From: Terebella lapidaria
Taxonomy: Eukaryota > Annelida > Polychaeta > Terebellida > Terebellidae
Assembly (NCBI GenBank): GCA_949152475.1
Contig: OX424561.1
Coordinates: 26,406,481 to 26,470,480, forward strand
Length of the DNA: 64,000 nt
Reading direction: 5' to 3'
Program-made: the position numbers and the translations under genes
In this document: piece by piece, positions 1 to 15,100 of the stretch
How the letters are laid out: each line of letters opens with the position of its first letter
Numbering within the stretch: the first letter of the stretch is position 1
Notes under the pieces: model-generated
Told to the model about the DNA's origin: nothing
Database searches by the model: none
The model's input: only the letters and a program-made list of their open reading frames with translations

Positions 1-141
1 GGTCAGCAGCGTGTTTGTGGAGTATAGTAGTAGGAATAATAATACTAGTAGTATATCAGGCATGTTAATGATAAACCTTCCTCAAACCATAGACATACAA
101 TCTATGACTCAAATATGTAAATGTTGACCTTGTTTTTGCAG

Positions 142-3100
142 GCAGCAAAGGTCGAGTATGATCCATCGCAGGATATTATTTTCCCGAGCGAGTTACAGGT
201 ACATGTAGGCCTATGCCTCTTAAGAACATTGATCTGTAATGTGGCCTACACTTAGGTTTACCATCTCGATGTTTGGATTCTGCCTTCAGTTAAATGACCA
301 GCACGATAAAGAATTATCCCATTGAATAATCCCATTAATAATCATGTTAAAGGAGCCTCAATTGAATATGTAAATACAAGTACCGGTATTTACAGTTGGA
401 AGTCTAGGGATAGATGAAATACATTGAAAATAATTCCAGTCCCTTAATTGCTTGATCTGTGTAAATTTTAGCTGTCTCCAGCCCTGGATCAAGAGAGCGT
501 GACTTTCCGATCTGGACCAATGACCTGGATCCGGCCTACAACGCTCCAACAGCTCCTGTACACCAAGGCTCAGTACCCTGGATCTAGGGTCGTCTCGGGC
601 AACACCACTATCAGTATGGATTCGTGGAAAACATCGTCGATCTCCTTTTGCATTCGACGAGACCTTTCTGACAAGACCTTTGTGTTCCGTATGGTAGATG
701 TATAAATATTTTTTTCCTGCCAGGTTTGGAGAGAAAGTACAAGGACAAGCACTACCCTGTGCTGATATCTGCCTCACATGTGGCAGAACTACATACGATA
801 ACTACTACAGAGACTGGACTACAGCTTGGAGCCGCTGTTACACTGGCGCAAATCGAGGACTACATCGGGGAATTTTCGAGAGACGAGAGAAATCATAGTG
901 GTATTCATTTCACAATATATTTTCTCAGCTTCAAATTTTTTCCTAATGCATGTAGCTGGATTTTACTCAGCAGCATTGCAGGGAATTAATCACCATTTTT
1001 ATTCATGAATTATCGAAAATAATGCACTGCGGAGTGGTAACCGCGGGCATCATAATCACTTAACTACAATCAGGTAACAGGCCGCCGCACGAATCAGGTC
1101 TTGATGCAGCACATCACAAGACATATAAACACATCTTTCTGGTAAAGTAGTCCGCTGTGATGAGTCTGAGAGCCATGGGAGCGGCCCCTGGAACACGAGC
1201 AGTTGGGTGTTGCTGGCCGGCTAGCCGACGGTCCTCCATGAGGATAGAACCCAGGACAGCCCGACAGTCTGCCAGAGCCTGTGTCGCACCATCCCAGGGC
1301 GAGAGACTACCAGTCCATGGGGGCGTGAGCCCCCGGATCAAAGTAGCCCCCCTCCTGCCCCCCCCCCCCTCCATTCGGAATTTGTCTCTGCTACCCTCGC
1401 GGACCCGCTTAGCCAGGAAAAGGGGAGGTAGAGCACGTGGCCATGCCCTCCGTCGTCCTCTCGCCTTGACAGCTCTGAAACAACTCAGAAACCAAGACAG
1501 GCTGCTAGCTTATATAGCTGGCAGCGCACAAGAGCGAGGGATGACGTCAGACCATTGTTACAGTATAGTGGAAGTAGAAAAAAAGGCCAAAACAAGAATA
1601 GTGCAATCTTTGGGCAAAATCGCCACATTCTTACAATGTTGGTCCCCAACATGCTCCACCTTGGTCCAAAATGTGCAAACACGACCAAAGTATCGCATGG
1701 CGAGACCAGAAGGAAGCAAGGTGAGCGGTACCCAGACCCGGGTCTGTTTCGGAAAAATGGGGGCCGACCTCGGGGCTTACGGACTATACTGATATGCTCA
1801 AAATTTTTAAACCCTAACAAATCCTCTACAAACTAAGGGAGGGTGGATGCGGAGCGGCGCCGGCGTTACGATGCAAAATGCTCAGGTCCCTTACACCTGC
1901 AGACCACCACAAAGTAGTGATCGCGGTGTTAAGTTGTCCGGTTTTCTGCGGAACGAAATACTGCACCAACATGTAATGCCGAAACCGGTTGGTCATGGTT
2001 ACAACTGCGAGGAGCTTGCGGTGAGACATGCAATGGTCCATTTGAGAGTGGCTCAGGACCACCCTCGCATAAGCTACTGCATGCTCCTGCCCGTCCACGT
2101 CCTGTGAGAGGACATCGCCGAGCGCGAAGTTACTCATGTCTGTGTTCATAATAAACTCACAGTCCAGAGGAGGGTGCCGGAGCACAGTGTGTTAGTCGCC
2201 ACCACGTCCAGCTTCAGTTTTCCTCACCCAAAGGGCGGCGTTGCTGTCCTGGAGGACCAGGCGGGGAGTTTTTCCTCCGTGGCTCAGGCAAGTTGCCCTC
2301 AAAGCCACTGGTCCAGCAACTCCGGACACTGCAACCAGAAGTGCCCCTCCTTTTTGCAATAATAGCAGGGTCAGTTTGCATTGGGCCCGGGGGTGAACGC
2401 ACAACAATCTGCAGGTCCCGGAGATTCAATCCCATCGCAGTGCGCAATCATCTGCGTGGCGCTGAGGTTGTACTCTTCTATGTCCTACTTATCCAGAGAC
2501 GAGCACATCGCAGTGGTCGAAGCCGCTTGCACAGTCGTCGTTGGGGGTGGCGACGGTATGCCAACCTACTGAGGGTTTGGGTCCCGGCGGGCCGGGAACG
2601 GCCATGGAGCCACCTGTGATGCCACGGCAGGAGATGCGGCAGCAAGCGCTGGCACAGCTGAGGCCGGAGCCGGGGCCGGAGGCATCTGTCTGGATCTCAC
2701 AGATGCCTCTATCACAAGTGCGGAATTGATTGTTAACTCCATCGACCGTTTCTCGTGGACGGCCAGGGCAACAAAATATGTTACAGCTGCCCACCAATGA
2801 ATTGGTCAATCAGCATCGGCTCGAACCTACTCGCGGGAACTTCTGGGTAGGCTTTCCGGCCGAGTACACGTAGATTAAACGCTTAGTCGATCATGGACTC
2901 TATCATCAAGCGATAACGAGTTTTGAACTCATACATCCGCTTGTTCGCCGTGGGTATGAACAGTAAGCGAGATTGTTCAGCAACCTAGACAACGTTGCAG
3001 ACCCAGCCAGGAGACAGGACATAATCCAAAGAGCTTTGCCCAGCTGGGAGACAGGACATTACCTGAAGAGCTTTCTGGAAACGAGTCCGATCTCAGATGT

Positions 3101-6100
3101 TGCCATCTTTTGTACTCATTTCATTTTTATAACTCCTTGAGTATGTCCCGGAGGAGAGCAGACAGTCCCCAGGGACCAGGACGCCATCAGACTGATCCTG
3201 GTCACAGCACCAATGTAACGTTTGACACCCGCTACCTAGGGCGCAAGCGCCCCCCACTGCGGTACGGTCATGACGGGCATCGTAATTACTTAACTACAAC
3301 CGCGTAACAGTCATCCAAACGAATCCGGCCTTCATACTTCACATCACGAGACATATAAATACATCGTTATGGTAATGTAGCCCAGTGTGACAAGCCCGAG
3401 AGCCATGGGAGCGGCCCCTGGAACACAAGCACATGGGCGTGTTGCTGGCCGGCTCGCTGACGGCCAGCCATGAGGATAGAACCCAGGACAGCCCGACGGT
3501 CTGCCAGAGCCTGTGTCGCACCAACCCAGGGCTAGAGACTACCAATCCATGGGGGCGTGAGCCTCCGGAGCCAAGTAGCCCCCTCCCTGGGCCCCACAAT
3601 TTGGAAATTGTCCTCGGGGCCCTTGCGGACCCGCTTAGCCAGGGTAAGGGGACGTAAAGCACATGGCTGTGCTCTCCGTCGTCTGAGACAACTCTAAGGA
3701 ACCAAGACGGGCTACCAGCTTATATAGCTGGCTGCGCACGAGAGCGAGGGGTGACGTCAGACCATTGTCACAGTATAGTGGAACTAGAAGAAGACGTTGC
3801 CTGGGCAACACATGAGCTTCAAGCCCAAAGCGGCCAAAACAAGAATAGTGTGTGAAAAGTCAAACTCCTATCGCAATCATTGGGCAAAATCGCCACATTT
3901 ATAGAAAGTATGATTCATGTAACATGTATGTGAATGGACGTAGATTTCACAATTACACGTACTTATGGGGCCAGTCATTATTCACTGGGTGGGGGGGTTG
4001 GATGTTTTTTTCCGAGAAATGAGTTTTCAAAGTTTGACCCCCCCCCCCCACCGATATCGAAAACCAATCTATGACCCCCCCACCAAGATCCGAAATAAAA
4101 GTATGACCCCCCCAATCCCCATGTATGAATATAAGGCTATGCTTCACAATTGATGACAATTATAACGCACCAGTATCATAATATATATGATACTTGAATG
4201 CTTTTTACGCTTTATTTACATTTCTATTGAAACAATTGTGACTTTTGTCGCAAATTTATGATACTATAAGGTCAGTGAATTTTATGATTTGTGATCTTCG
4301 TGTATCCACCATTCCTTCGCTTCAAGTGTGAATGCCATTACAACAATTATTACTTGTATGCATACTATATATGGGCACTTAATTATGACCGGTGTTTGAG
4401 GACAAAACCAGACCCACTCAGGTTCCCTCAGTATATTGTACCCCAAAATTCTTCAAAATCACCGTAATAACAACAACAACATTTTCTTAAAATCTCAGGT
4501 TCCCTCAGTACATTGTACCCCAAAATTCTTCAAAATCACCTTAATAACAACAAAATTTTCTTAAAATCTCAGGAGTCTGGTTTTGCCCTCATTTGAAATA
4601 TGCTTCTAGAAGCCAATTGGTTCCTATAAATCGTTGAATAGAAGCGAAATAGGAGCCTTTGGCTCCTGGATAAAATTATAAATTTTGATCCTGATGCACA
4701 CGGATTGCGGCATCTCTCGATGTTGGTGTTCCTGAATGGTACTCTGCGGGATCCGGTTTCAGTGAGATTATGGTGTTACTGAAAATGAAATTCCATCGCA
4801 TACTCCAATCAGTCCATGTACTGATATTGAGTGGATTGTTTCCACCTAATTATTTAACTATTTTACTATTCAGATTTTCTCAAAATAACTCAATTTCAAA
4901 CTCTGACCCCCCCCCCCCCCAGTCCCATCGAAAATAAAAGTATGACCCCCCCCCCCCCCCCCAATAATGTTGAAAATGAAAGTGTGACCCCATGTTTTTA
5001 ACCCCCCCCCCCCCCCCCCACCTGATAAATAATGACCGGCCCCTATACTCCATGTACATATAAGGTCGTATATTTCTTCATATCCGTGGTTAATTTATTC
5101 CTTTTTTTGTATTCTTTTGGCCGAGATTTGATATGCGGTGGACTTGTCGCATTCGAGGAGATGCTTGGAACGTTTGCTGCACAACAAACCAAGAATATGG
5201 TGGTATGTACGATAATATTGTAGCCTCTTACCCGGAGTACATTTTACATTCAACTTTCAACATGTAAAGTGAACAGTTTGTAGTTCTAGATATAGTGTGG
5301 TACAAAAGTGACACGTGTAATTCTGTTCCCAGTCCATAGGTGGTGCGATTGCTTCTGCTTGGTCCAACTCTGATGTGTTGCCACTCATGTGTGCACTGAA
5401 TGCAAGAATTACTGTAGCTTCTAAAGGTTGATTATTCAAGCAATTCTGTCTGATATAAAATAATGGTGTTTATACATACAGTAGGTTTGGTGTGGAGAGA
5501 AAATTTGCATTTTATAACGAGTTGTACCTGCTTCAGGGTATGCCAAAGTGGGAAAAAAATTACTGGTCCATTGGACCAGTAAACATTTCGATATTACCAG
5601 CCCAGAGCAATTTTGACTGGCCCAGAATTCATAAGTCACACCCAACAAAATAGTGGAATTGAGATATGCATGGCGATATGTAGATATGTTGTAGTATATT
5701 AAGCAAATAAATTGACATTGTCAGCTTGAATTGTGCATATATCATTTATTTCCAATCAGCCGTCTTACTTCCCCCCAGCCTCAAGCTGAGGCGTATCATT
5801 CTCATGATTTGAAGATCCAAGATCTGGTTGAATAATATATTACTGACAAATGAAATATTTTACTATATTAAGAATTTATTTTACTAGAGATATGATATTT
5901 TTGCTGATGAAAACTTTCCGGCCACCTGGGCCAGTGAAACTGTTATTATTACCAGCCCAGGATGTTTTTTACCAGTCTTGGGCTGTGGGCTGGTGACTTT
6001 GGCATACCCTGACCTGCTTGGTTCAGAAATCATGAGTTTGCTTTCCCGCTTCATCACATGTGCGAATACCCGTAACATATTTTCTGTTACATGTATGTCA

Positions 6101-9100
6101 GGTCGTCCAAACAAAACTATCAAAATTGACAGAAGATTCTGCAAGGGAGCAGGCAGCACAGAGCTTGGGGAAAATGATGTTATCCTGTCAGTGGACCTTC
6201 CTCACCTGCAAGAGGTTGTAAAAAATGCACTAAATTCAAAGCATTCAAGATTCGCTCAGATCGAATAAACTACACGCATGTCTGACATGGACACGCAAAG
6301 TTCGATTTTTATTGTGCTTACGAATTTCCAGAGAAAGCAATTTATTCAATAACTTGAATTCTCAAATTTCAATTTCTTTCAAGGATCAGTTAGCGTACAG
6401 CATTAAACATGCCAAGCGAGATTTTGACACCCCACTAGTCAGTTTGGCAGCAGTTGTGACACTGGATGAGAGCCACGCCACAGTCAAGGACATGAGACTT
6501 TACTATGGGAATATCTCCGGTCCGGTTTATTTTGCTGAGGGAATTACGAAAGCCATTTCTGGAAGGTAATCCTTGAACAGTAATCATTGGAAGTCCACTT
6601 GCAGTTTTTCTTGTGCTATTAAGTGACATGTATATTAATCTAGAATATCAGTTATTTCCATACTAGTACACATTTACATGAAAGTAGAGATTGGTACTTA
6701 TCTAACAGAGTGCATTTTACTATCAATGCACTCCTGTGGTGTATATTACTCATTTTAGGTACATATACATGTACATCAGTGTCCTATCGCTATGCTTCCT
6801 CAGATGCTGTGATGACACGTTGCCTGGTGTGGTTCAGTCCTTGCTCTTGGAGGAGTTTTCAACATTGTCACTCTCCGAAGACATGAAGAGTCTGATAAAG
6901 GGAGCCACGTGGCAACTGATGATGAGGATTCTGATGGACGCTCGGGGTGAACAAGTGGGTACTCTCAGCTTGATGATATACATGTATACAGTGTACTTAC
7001 TTACTATTTACTGGAATGCAATAGATCATCAGATGGCTGAAAACTTTTCAGAACATTGTACACAATTTTTATTGCAACAGAATGACGGTGACTGTCATGA
7101 TGATAAAATAGATGGTATGTTTTTATGTTGAACCTTGAACTGTAGTACTGGTACCAGTGCGTACCTCTCACACTGTAGGCCGTCCCAGCCGAGGAGTTGA
7201 GTGCCTTGACTGCCCTGAACAGAGGCCTGCCTGAGGGCACCCGAGTTTATGAGGAGGTCCCCAGGGACCAGGCCGAGAGTGACGCGGTGGGTCGCCCAAT
7301 CCCACATCGGGCAGCCCGACAGCAGGCCACAGGGGAGGCCTTGTTCCTGGACGATATCCCCACAATGCAAGGTTTGCGTTTCATATCATGAATCACATGA
7401 TAAAATGTCAACATCTATGTGTACAAATGTAGATGCTCACCACTCAAGTACATGTATGTGCCAAGATTATCCCATACAGGACCTCAACATCAATATATCC
7501 ATTTATTCAATAAAACATACCGGGGTATGTACAGTATATACATCATTATGTACATCTCGTCTCAATACCCCTCGCCCCCTCCATTCCCCTCCACTTCAGA
7601 CGAGCTGTACCTGGAGCTGGTGACGAGTTCAGTCGCTCACGGCCGCATCCTGTCCATAGACAGCTCAGAGGCTCTGAGACTCCCCGGGGTGGTCGACATC
7701 CTCACCGCTAAAGACGTCCCGGGCGACAACAAGTTTGGCGTGATGATTCCAGATGAATTCATATTCGCTGAAGACGAGGTATGTGACTCTGCTAATATAA
7801 AATCTATTTGTCATAAAGTTTTCTCACTGAATCAATCTTCAGTTCCTCCAGAAGTCTGCTATAAACATTGCTTTGGGTTTTGGGGATCCTGCATCTCATT
7901 CAAGTTAGCACTCTGAAGCCACAAGTAGATAATTTTGAACATTTAGTCATAACATTTGTAAGGATAGAACAGATGACCTGTCTATTTGTCACAAGGATTG
8001 TCCATTTCTGCCTGTACATGTATGCTCCAAGCTAAATCAGTTTTATTCTAGAATACATGGAGCTCAAGAATCCAGGGATACATTCTTGTCAATGTTTAGT
8101 GACAGAACGTCTAGTCATTTTGCCACTGGTGTGTCTGGTCTACTACTGTGTCTTTCCACAGGTGACGCACCTTGGCCAGGTGATCGCTGGCATCTTGGCG
8201 ACATCAAGGCTTCAGGCGCAGAAAGCAGCCAAACTCGTACATGTGGAATATGTGAAGCTCGAGTGTATCACTACCATCCAGGTGGGTTGTGCCAGGGAAA
8301 GTCTGCACTGTCCTAATCCAAATATATGTAGAATATTTATGACAGTTATCGGCCCGAAATCCTCCCTCACACTTTATCCCACATGACATACACGGTATAG
8401 ATTCATCACATGACTTCATACTCACGAGAACCGACACACACCGTCTAAGACATGTAAACAACTCCACAAATGATGTCATGCAGAACACACCACCAATCAC
8501 AACATTTCCAGACACATAACCACGCCCACACAGACATTACACCACATTCAACGAATCACATGAACTCATGTTCCACGACGCGGGAAAAACCAGACACCCA
8601 TGAAAAAGTGTTTGTGCTTTTCGGAGTCGAGTTTTAGAGATTTAGAGAGAGAAGACGGATCTCTGAAATAATGAAGAAATTGTAAAGAAGTTTAAAAAAA
8701 ATTTCTGTGATATACTGTGACATACTGTTGTACGTGTCGGACTATTACTCGGACTATATCGGGGAGTGTGTATGTGGCCGTGATCGAGTCATCGGAATAT
8801 TCATCCTAATAAACTTGGATTAATTGAATTCGGACTGGTTTGTGATATTTCAAGCACAACGCTAACGAACACTATACTACGTGAAAGGGCTGATCGGACC
8901 CTGAGGAATCCCGATTTTGTAATATATAGATGTGAACAAGAAGTTTGTCAGGTGAAAAGCAAAGTAAGGGAATCCATAGTTTAGTGAGAAATGCCCAACA
9001 TCACAAGTCTTATAGGTCAAGCAAATATTATTTGCTTTCTACATGTACTTGTACATGAAATTTTGTTGAAAATTGGGCTGTTTAGGTGTTATTCGTCTGT

Positions 9101-12100
9101 ATCATGTGTATAGAGACTCAATCTTACTACCGGTATGTACACTTGTTCTCCTTGTACATGTATTGAACATAGGAAGCTATTGAGAAGCAGTCCTATTTCG
9201 ATGCCCGTCCGTGCATGTCGGCGGGTGACGTGGCTGTCGGGATGCGAGAGTCGGACGTGGTGGTGGAGGGGGAGGTGGAGCTAGGCGGCCAGGAACACTT
9301 CTACATGGAGACTCACCGGGCACTCGCGGTACCACTCAAGGAAGACCAAGAGATCACACTTCATGTATCCCATCAGAATGCTTCAGCAACGCAGGTAACT
9401 TGTAACTTCTTCCAAACCTGTACACATCAGTTTCTGCTTGTAGTTCAGCTCCACCTCAAGTTGGCATGGTGTAATCTAATGTTAACTGGGAGTCAAAAGG
9501 CTATTTTCTACCAAGTTTCAATCTTCTATAATAATTGTTGTATTATCAGATTATGTGAACCGGGTTATAGCGAGCGCAGCTCGAGCTGTCCGAAGGGCAG
9601 CTCGCGAAGCGAGCTCAATGGTTACACGTATATGTGACAAACATAGGATTTTGAGAAATCTAATGTAATCAATATCCATAGGTGCATGAAACTTCAAAAT
9701 GCGTTACCATATGTAAACAACTCATATCTGTCTGTTTGTCTCGGCTTGGTATCGCAGCAAGTATCAAGCTCATCTGTGATTGGTTGAAAATAAAATTGAT
9801 AACAGCATCGTGATTCACAAGAGGGCGCGTCAATCCTCATTTGTAATCAACAGATGGCGCCATGAGTGACCACGCCCACTTTTTATGTCATAAACGATGC
9901 TTGACCAATAGGCGATCGATAAAATGTAAATAAACTAAGTACACGTGTTTCTCATATACACGTGCGACAAACTCGGGCTGACAAATCCTTGTTTATTTCG
10001 ATTATCAATGATTATGAGCAAAATGTGGTGTATGCATGTGCAGGTTATGGTGAACATACATTGGCTAAGTTACTTCGACTTTCGGGGCGTTCACTGATAA
10101 AGACTGAAATGTGGTAAAGAAATCTGATTTATATGTCTCCATCCAATAATTTGTCCCATAATTATGAGCTTTGAATTTGTAATCAAACATGACATGAATG
10201 TCAAAAATCCATGACCCATAGTAAACAGCAGGCAATTTATGATCTGGGACGAAATTGACTTCATTTGATGACTGCCGTGCTGAACTTCATCTGCCATATG
10301 TCTATGATTGCATGTATTATTTTGGTATCTAAACAGCCAAAAGGTGTCTTTTTTAGGAACTACTTTTCCCTCATTTCAAATGTGATAAGTCATTGTAGGC
10401 CTACAGTTTACTTTACATGAAAATATGCTAAAGTCAAGTTCATCCATCAGTGAAACATGCTTTTTGGCTAGCATTGTACCCTAGTTACTCTTTGGCCGTA
10501 GTTTTGTTTTGGATAATCGGATCAACTTGAAATTTTGTGTTTCTCAAATGGGTATCATGCCGTATTTTACAAAAAATTTCAGAATTCTAACTTCTACCTC
10601 AAAAATTGAAAACGTTGTCAATCTACCCTAATGTTAAATTTCAGTCGGAAATGGGATCAAGTAAATTTCAACAAAATCAGGGCTTTTTTCGGGTTTATGC
10701 CCATACAGAATGAACCTATTGTGCTGATTTAGAGTCAGAAGGCATAGTCGGTGTATATTAAGTAAATATGTTTATTCTGAAGCAATATATAACTCTTAAA
10801 TCGAATAAAAGTTGTTGTTTTTTGTGCAGACTCTGAAATTTCATGTTGGGGCCGAAATTCAACATTGGGTTAGATTGCCAACTTTCTATTTTTTTAGATA
10901 TATTTCTGAAATTCGGTGAAAAATTACGGCATGATAGCCAATTAATACACACAAAATTTCAAGGTGATCCGACTATTTAAAACAAAAATACGGCCAAAAA
11001 GCGTGTTTCACTGATGGATGAACTTCACTTTAGTACGACTACGAGCACTGGTCACCATATTCTTTCATAATATTTTGCAGGTCATTGCTTTGTTTACAGC
11101 GTACATATTTCTGCGCTCGCATTTAGGTTTCACCTATTCATATTATCAGATTATATTTCGGGTTCTGTATTCTAGTACGTGGAATAAACTCTATGTGTTC
11201 ATCGTGACCGAATTCCTTTCAAGTTATTTTAATGGACATAACGTAAAGGGCATCAAACATGGTGTCCGAAGTTCAGGAAATGAGCTCACAACACGGTAAT
11301 ACATGAGTGTAGTGCTGTCACAAACTGTTCAATTGTCGCTGGATCCGCGAAGTTTCCGGTGGGCGATAATTGAGGAAAATTGGCACTGTACGAACTAAAA
11401 TACGGAAACAGGCGGAACCCGTTTGCCATCACAGCACAATTTTTTTGCAAAATATGGCCTGTAGAGGATTCGTTCCACCAGATCCACTTGAATTTTCGTC
11501 TCCAACACTACCAAATGACTGGAAACAATGGCGAACAAGGTTTGCCAGGTATCGCTTGGCCACCAAGCTTGACAAGGAGGATGGTGTTGTTCAAATTTCT
11601 CAGCTATTGTATGCAATGGGTCCCGAGGCAGAGCAGATCTATGCATCGTTTGTCTGGGCTGTCGCTCAGTGTACTCAAGCTGCAGAAAACAAGGAGGACT
11701 ATGAGACAGTTATAAAAAAAATTCAATGAACATTTCATTCCGAAACTTGACCTTGTCCATGAACTTGACTTGTTTGTCACTAGCAAGCAGCAATCCAATG
11801 AAAGTGTTGTGTTTTCTGCGAGCATTGCAAACATCATACATCAAGTGTGACTATCCAGAAGATAAACGTGATGAATACATCAAGGACAGATTCATTCCAG
11901 GACTTCGTGACAGGTAACTGAATGCAAAATTACGAGGAACCCCGGGAATTACACTGACACAAGCCGTAGCGGATGCACGCGCAAAAGAAACAGTTGCTCA
12001 GCATCTACAAACACCAGAAAACTTGGATCACATCCAGTCCAGATCCAACTATAATGCATATCGTGGACGAAGCAGAGGCCAAGGACGAGGGCAGCAAGGA

Positions 12101-15100
12101 CGAGGACAGCGAGGCTCAAGACGAGGGCATGGACAGAGTCACTCAAATTATCCACCACAGGAATGTGACAAGTGTGGTCAGAAACACAACAAGAACTACA
12201 TTTTTGTATTGCGCAGCAGATTATTATCGCTGTCAAAAATGCAACAAAAAAGGCCACTTTGCTGCTAAGTGCCCCAAACAAAACTCTGTGAAAGATGCAG
12301 CAGTTGATGAACCTAAAACATCGAGACAGGAGTGGCTTGGATCAGTGTCGCTTCCAGACAAGGAAGAAGCACAGCTGGAGAGCGTGTCCCCTCAGGAAGG
12401 TAGTAGCCAGATCATCAACGTCAAGGACTCGGGCAAGCCAGAATGGGCCATGAATCTGTACATAGGTGGCAGGAACGTGAAATTCAAAGTCTACCTAGGA
12501 GACAACAGATGGCAAATGGAGACCTGTAGCATTCGCTCCGAGGACACTGACGGACACGGAGCAACGCTATGCCCAAATAGAAAAAGAGTGCCTTGGTGCA
12601 GTTTGGGCATGCGAACGGTTCGAAAAATATCTCTATGGAATGGATAGTAAGATGCCAGAGACTGTTGATGAGAATCATGCGATTCAACTTCACTGCTGTA
12701 CACACACCTGGAAAGAACCTCATTGTAGCTGTCATCCCATCCACAGTTGCCACTCGTCGACGGAAGAAGAAGTTGACCTGTATGTGAACTCTGTGTGTGA
12801 TGCATGGCCTGCATCACGGAAGCAGATAGACAGGATCCGCGAAGAAACCAGTACTGATCCAGGACTCACGGAGGTCATCACACTCATCATATCCAAATGT
12901 CCAGAACATATCAAGTCAGTCAACCCACTAATCAGACACTACCACCAGTACGCATCCCAATTGTCATTAGAGAATGGACTGGTGCTGTTTGGAAAACGAC
13001 TCGTGATACCTGCAGCATTGAGACCTGAAATGCTCAGAAGAATACATGATGGCCACATGGGCCTGCTGTAATGTAGAGCTCGGGCAAGTGATACTGTATG
13101 GTGGCCTCACATTGGGGCTGACATCCAATACATGATTGACAATTGTGAAGATTGTCAGAAGACCAAGCCAACACAAAGGAAAGAGCCACTGATGTCCACA
13201 GTCTTTCCAAATGAGCCATGGCAAAGACTAGCAACAGATCTCATGGAAATGGATGAACGCAAATTCCTGGTCGTGGTGGACATTTATTCAAGATACTTAG
13301 AAGTATGCCATATGCCAAGAACCACTACAAGTGATGTAATCAACAAACTGAAAAAACCTGTTTGCGAGATGGGGAATTCCCCAAGAAGTCTTTAGCGACA
13401 ATGGTCCACAATTCGCCTCCACTGAATTTAAAGAATTCGCAAGGGAGTTTGGATTTGAGAGTGTGACCAGTAGCCCCAGATACTCGCAATCTAACGGAGC
13501 AGCAGAAGCAGCTATGAAAAATGCGAAGAAAAAATATTAGGACAGAAAGATCCCAACTTAGCATTGCTGGCCTACAGAACTACCCTACTGGAAGCCACAG
13601 GTGTGAGCCCCAACGAACTGATGCTGGGTCATAAGGTGAGATAGCGCCTCCCCACACTGCAATGTCCTGGGGAACGGTCAAGTGTCACACAATGATGATG
13701 TTCTCAGACAAAACGCGAGACGTCAAGCTCGCTCTTACCACAAACAGGCAAGGCCATTACCTGAGATGTCCCCTGATGACCGTGTGAGGGTCAAGCTGGA
13801 CAACCAGTCAAGGTGGGACCCCCAGCAACAGTCATGTCAAGAGCAGACACCCCAAGGTCATACATATTGGACACCGGCGATAATATTGTTCGCAGAAATC
13901 GTCGACATCTCCAATTGCTACCTCCCCAGATGTATCACGAACCAAGTCACAGATAACCCAGAGCCAGGGCAGAACAACAATCAACAACTGCCAACTGACG
14001 TGCCAACCCTTGGCGTCACACCCGGAACAACAACAAGTGTTGCCATTGCGAAACCTGTGGCCCACACAGAACCAGCCAGGGCTACAAACCGTGGTGATGA
14101 CTGCATCCAAACAAAGTGTGGCCGTGTTGTTAAGCCACCCGAAAATCTGGATCTGTGACTGTGAACATTTTGTATATGGATCCATGTGTTCAGTGACATT
14201 TGAGTATTAAGTTTTGGTAATTTACTTTTTTGTTGGAGGGAAATGTTGTATTATCAGATTATGTGAACCGGGGTATATATTTTGGGTTCTGTATTCTAGT
14301 ACGTGGAATAAACTCTATGTGTTCATTGTGACCGAATTCCTTTCAAGTTATTTTAATGGACATAACGTAAAGGGCATCAAACAGTAATAACTAGTTTGTA
14401 TAATGCTCTCCCACACATCGCATTACCCAATTACGTTTATTAACCCGATATTATGGCCTGCAATCATTTCTGACTCATTTGGAGACCATAGACAGTCGCC
14501 TCTATATGGCTGCCATTTCGGCGCAAGGTAACTAGGCACACATACAAATGCCATTGCTTACAAATGCCATTGCTGCCAACTGAGACACACTGTGATGCAC
14601 ACCTTGCCAAAGAGTATTAGGCAGATAACAACAGCGCCACGGCTCGAATCAGCAAACTGCTGGTTACAAGGCAAGCACCATACGGGATGGACTTAGGGCT
14701 CACTGATGGTGCATTAACAGATCATGTCAGTGTATGTGGGTGGGAATGGGATGGCTTAATTAGGTCTCACTGATGGTACATTAATAGATCATAACAAATT
14801 AGGAATATATTGATGTGATTTTGATGTTGAGGGTGGGGCGGGAACGTGGGCCGATCAGTCTTACTTTATGTATTTGTTCACAATTCTGAAATAAAATACC
14901 ATGCCATACCTTAACAACTGCGAGCCTGAGTTTATATCAGAAACTGAGGGGGAAAAACACTTCCACCAAGTTTTTGACTCCTATCTCAAAGTTAAAAATT
15001 TTGTACACATACACATGTGATCTACTAGCGGTCGAGAAATTTTGGAGTTGACAGGTCATAGTCAGCAAGGCTGCATCCGCCATATTATACCGATAATTTT

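Larger units (their letters stand above)
472..6954 (+). other. FAD-binding domain exons of the XDH-like gene
   Basis: Exons 2-8 of the gene encode the FAD domain and its C-terminal CO-dehydrogenase flavoprotein-like part. Recognisable pieces are SGNTTISLERK (the GNTEI loop, split across exons 2 and 3), [17 protein letters not shown] (exon 4, the WFAGKQV segment), [18 protein letters not shown] (exon 5, the GGNI-TASPISDLNP segment), DVILSVDLP (exon 6) and [15 protein letters not shown] (exon 7). Several positions that contact FAD in bovine XDH differ (Glu263, Gly339, Asn351). Intron 3 is about 4.2 kb and holds a Gypsy element and a MITE; intron 5 holds a hAT MITE. Confidence 0.85.

Noticed and set aside
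1157-1792. 211-codon plus-strand frame
   Set aside because: It runs antisense through the LTR of the minus-strand Gypsy fossil.
7249-7916. Frames extending beyond XDH exons 9 and 10 (for example 7419-7916)
   Set aside because: They read through introns; splice sites and homology limit the coding parts to 7179-7371 and 7600-7778.
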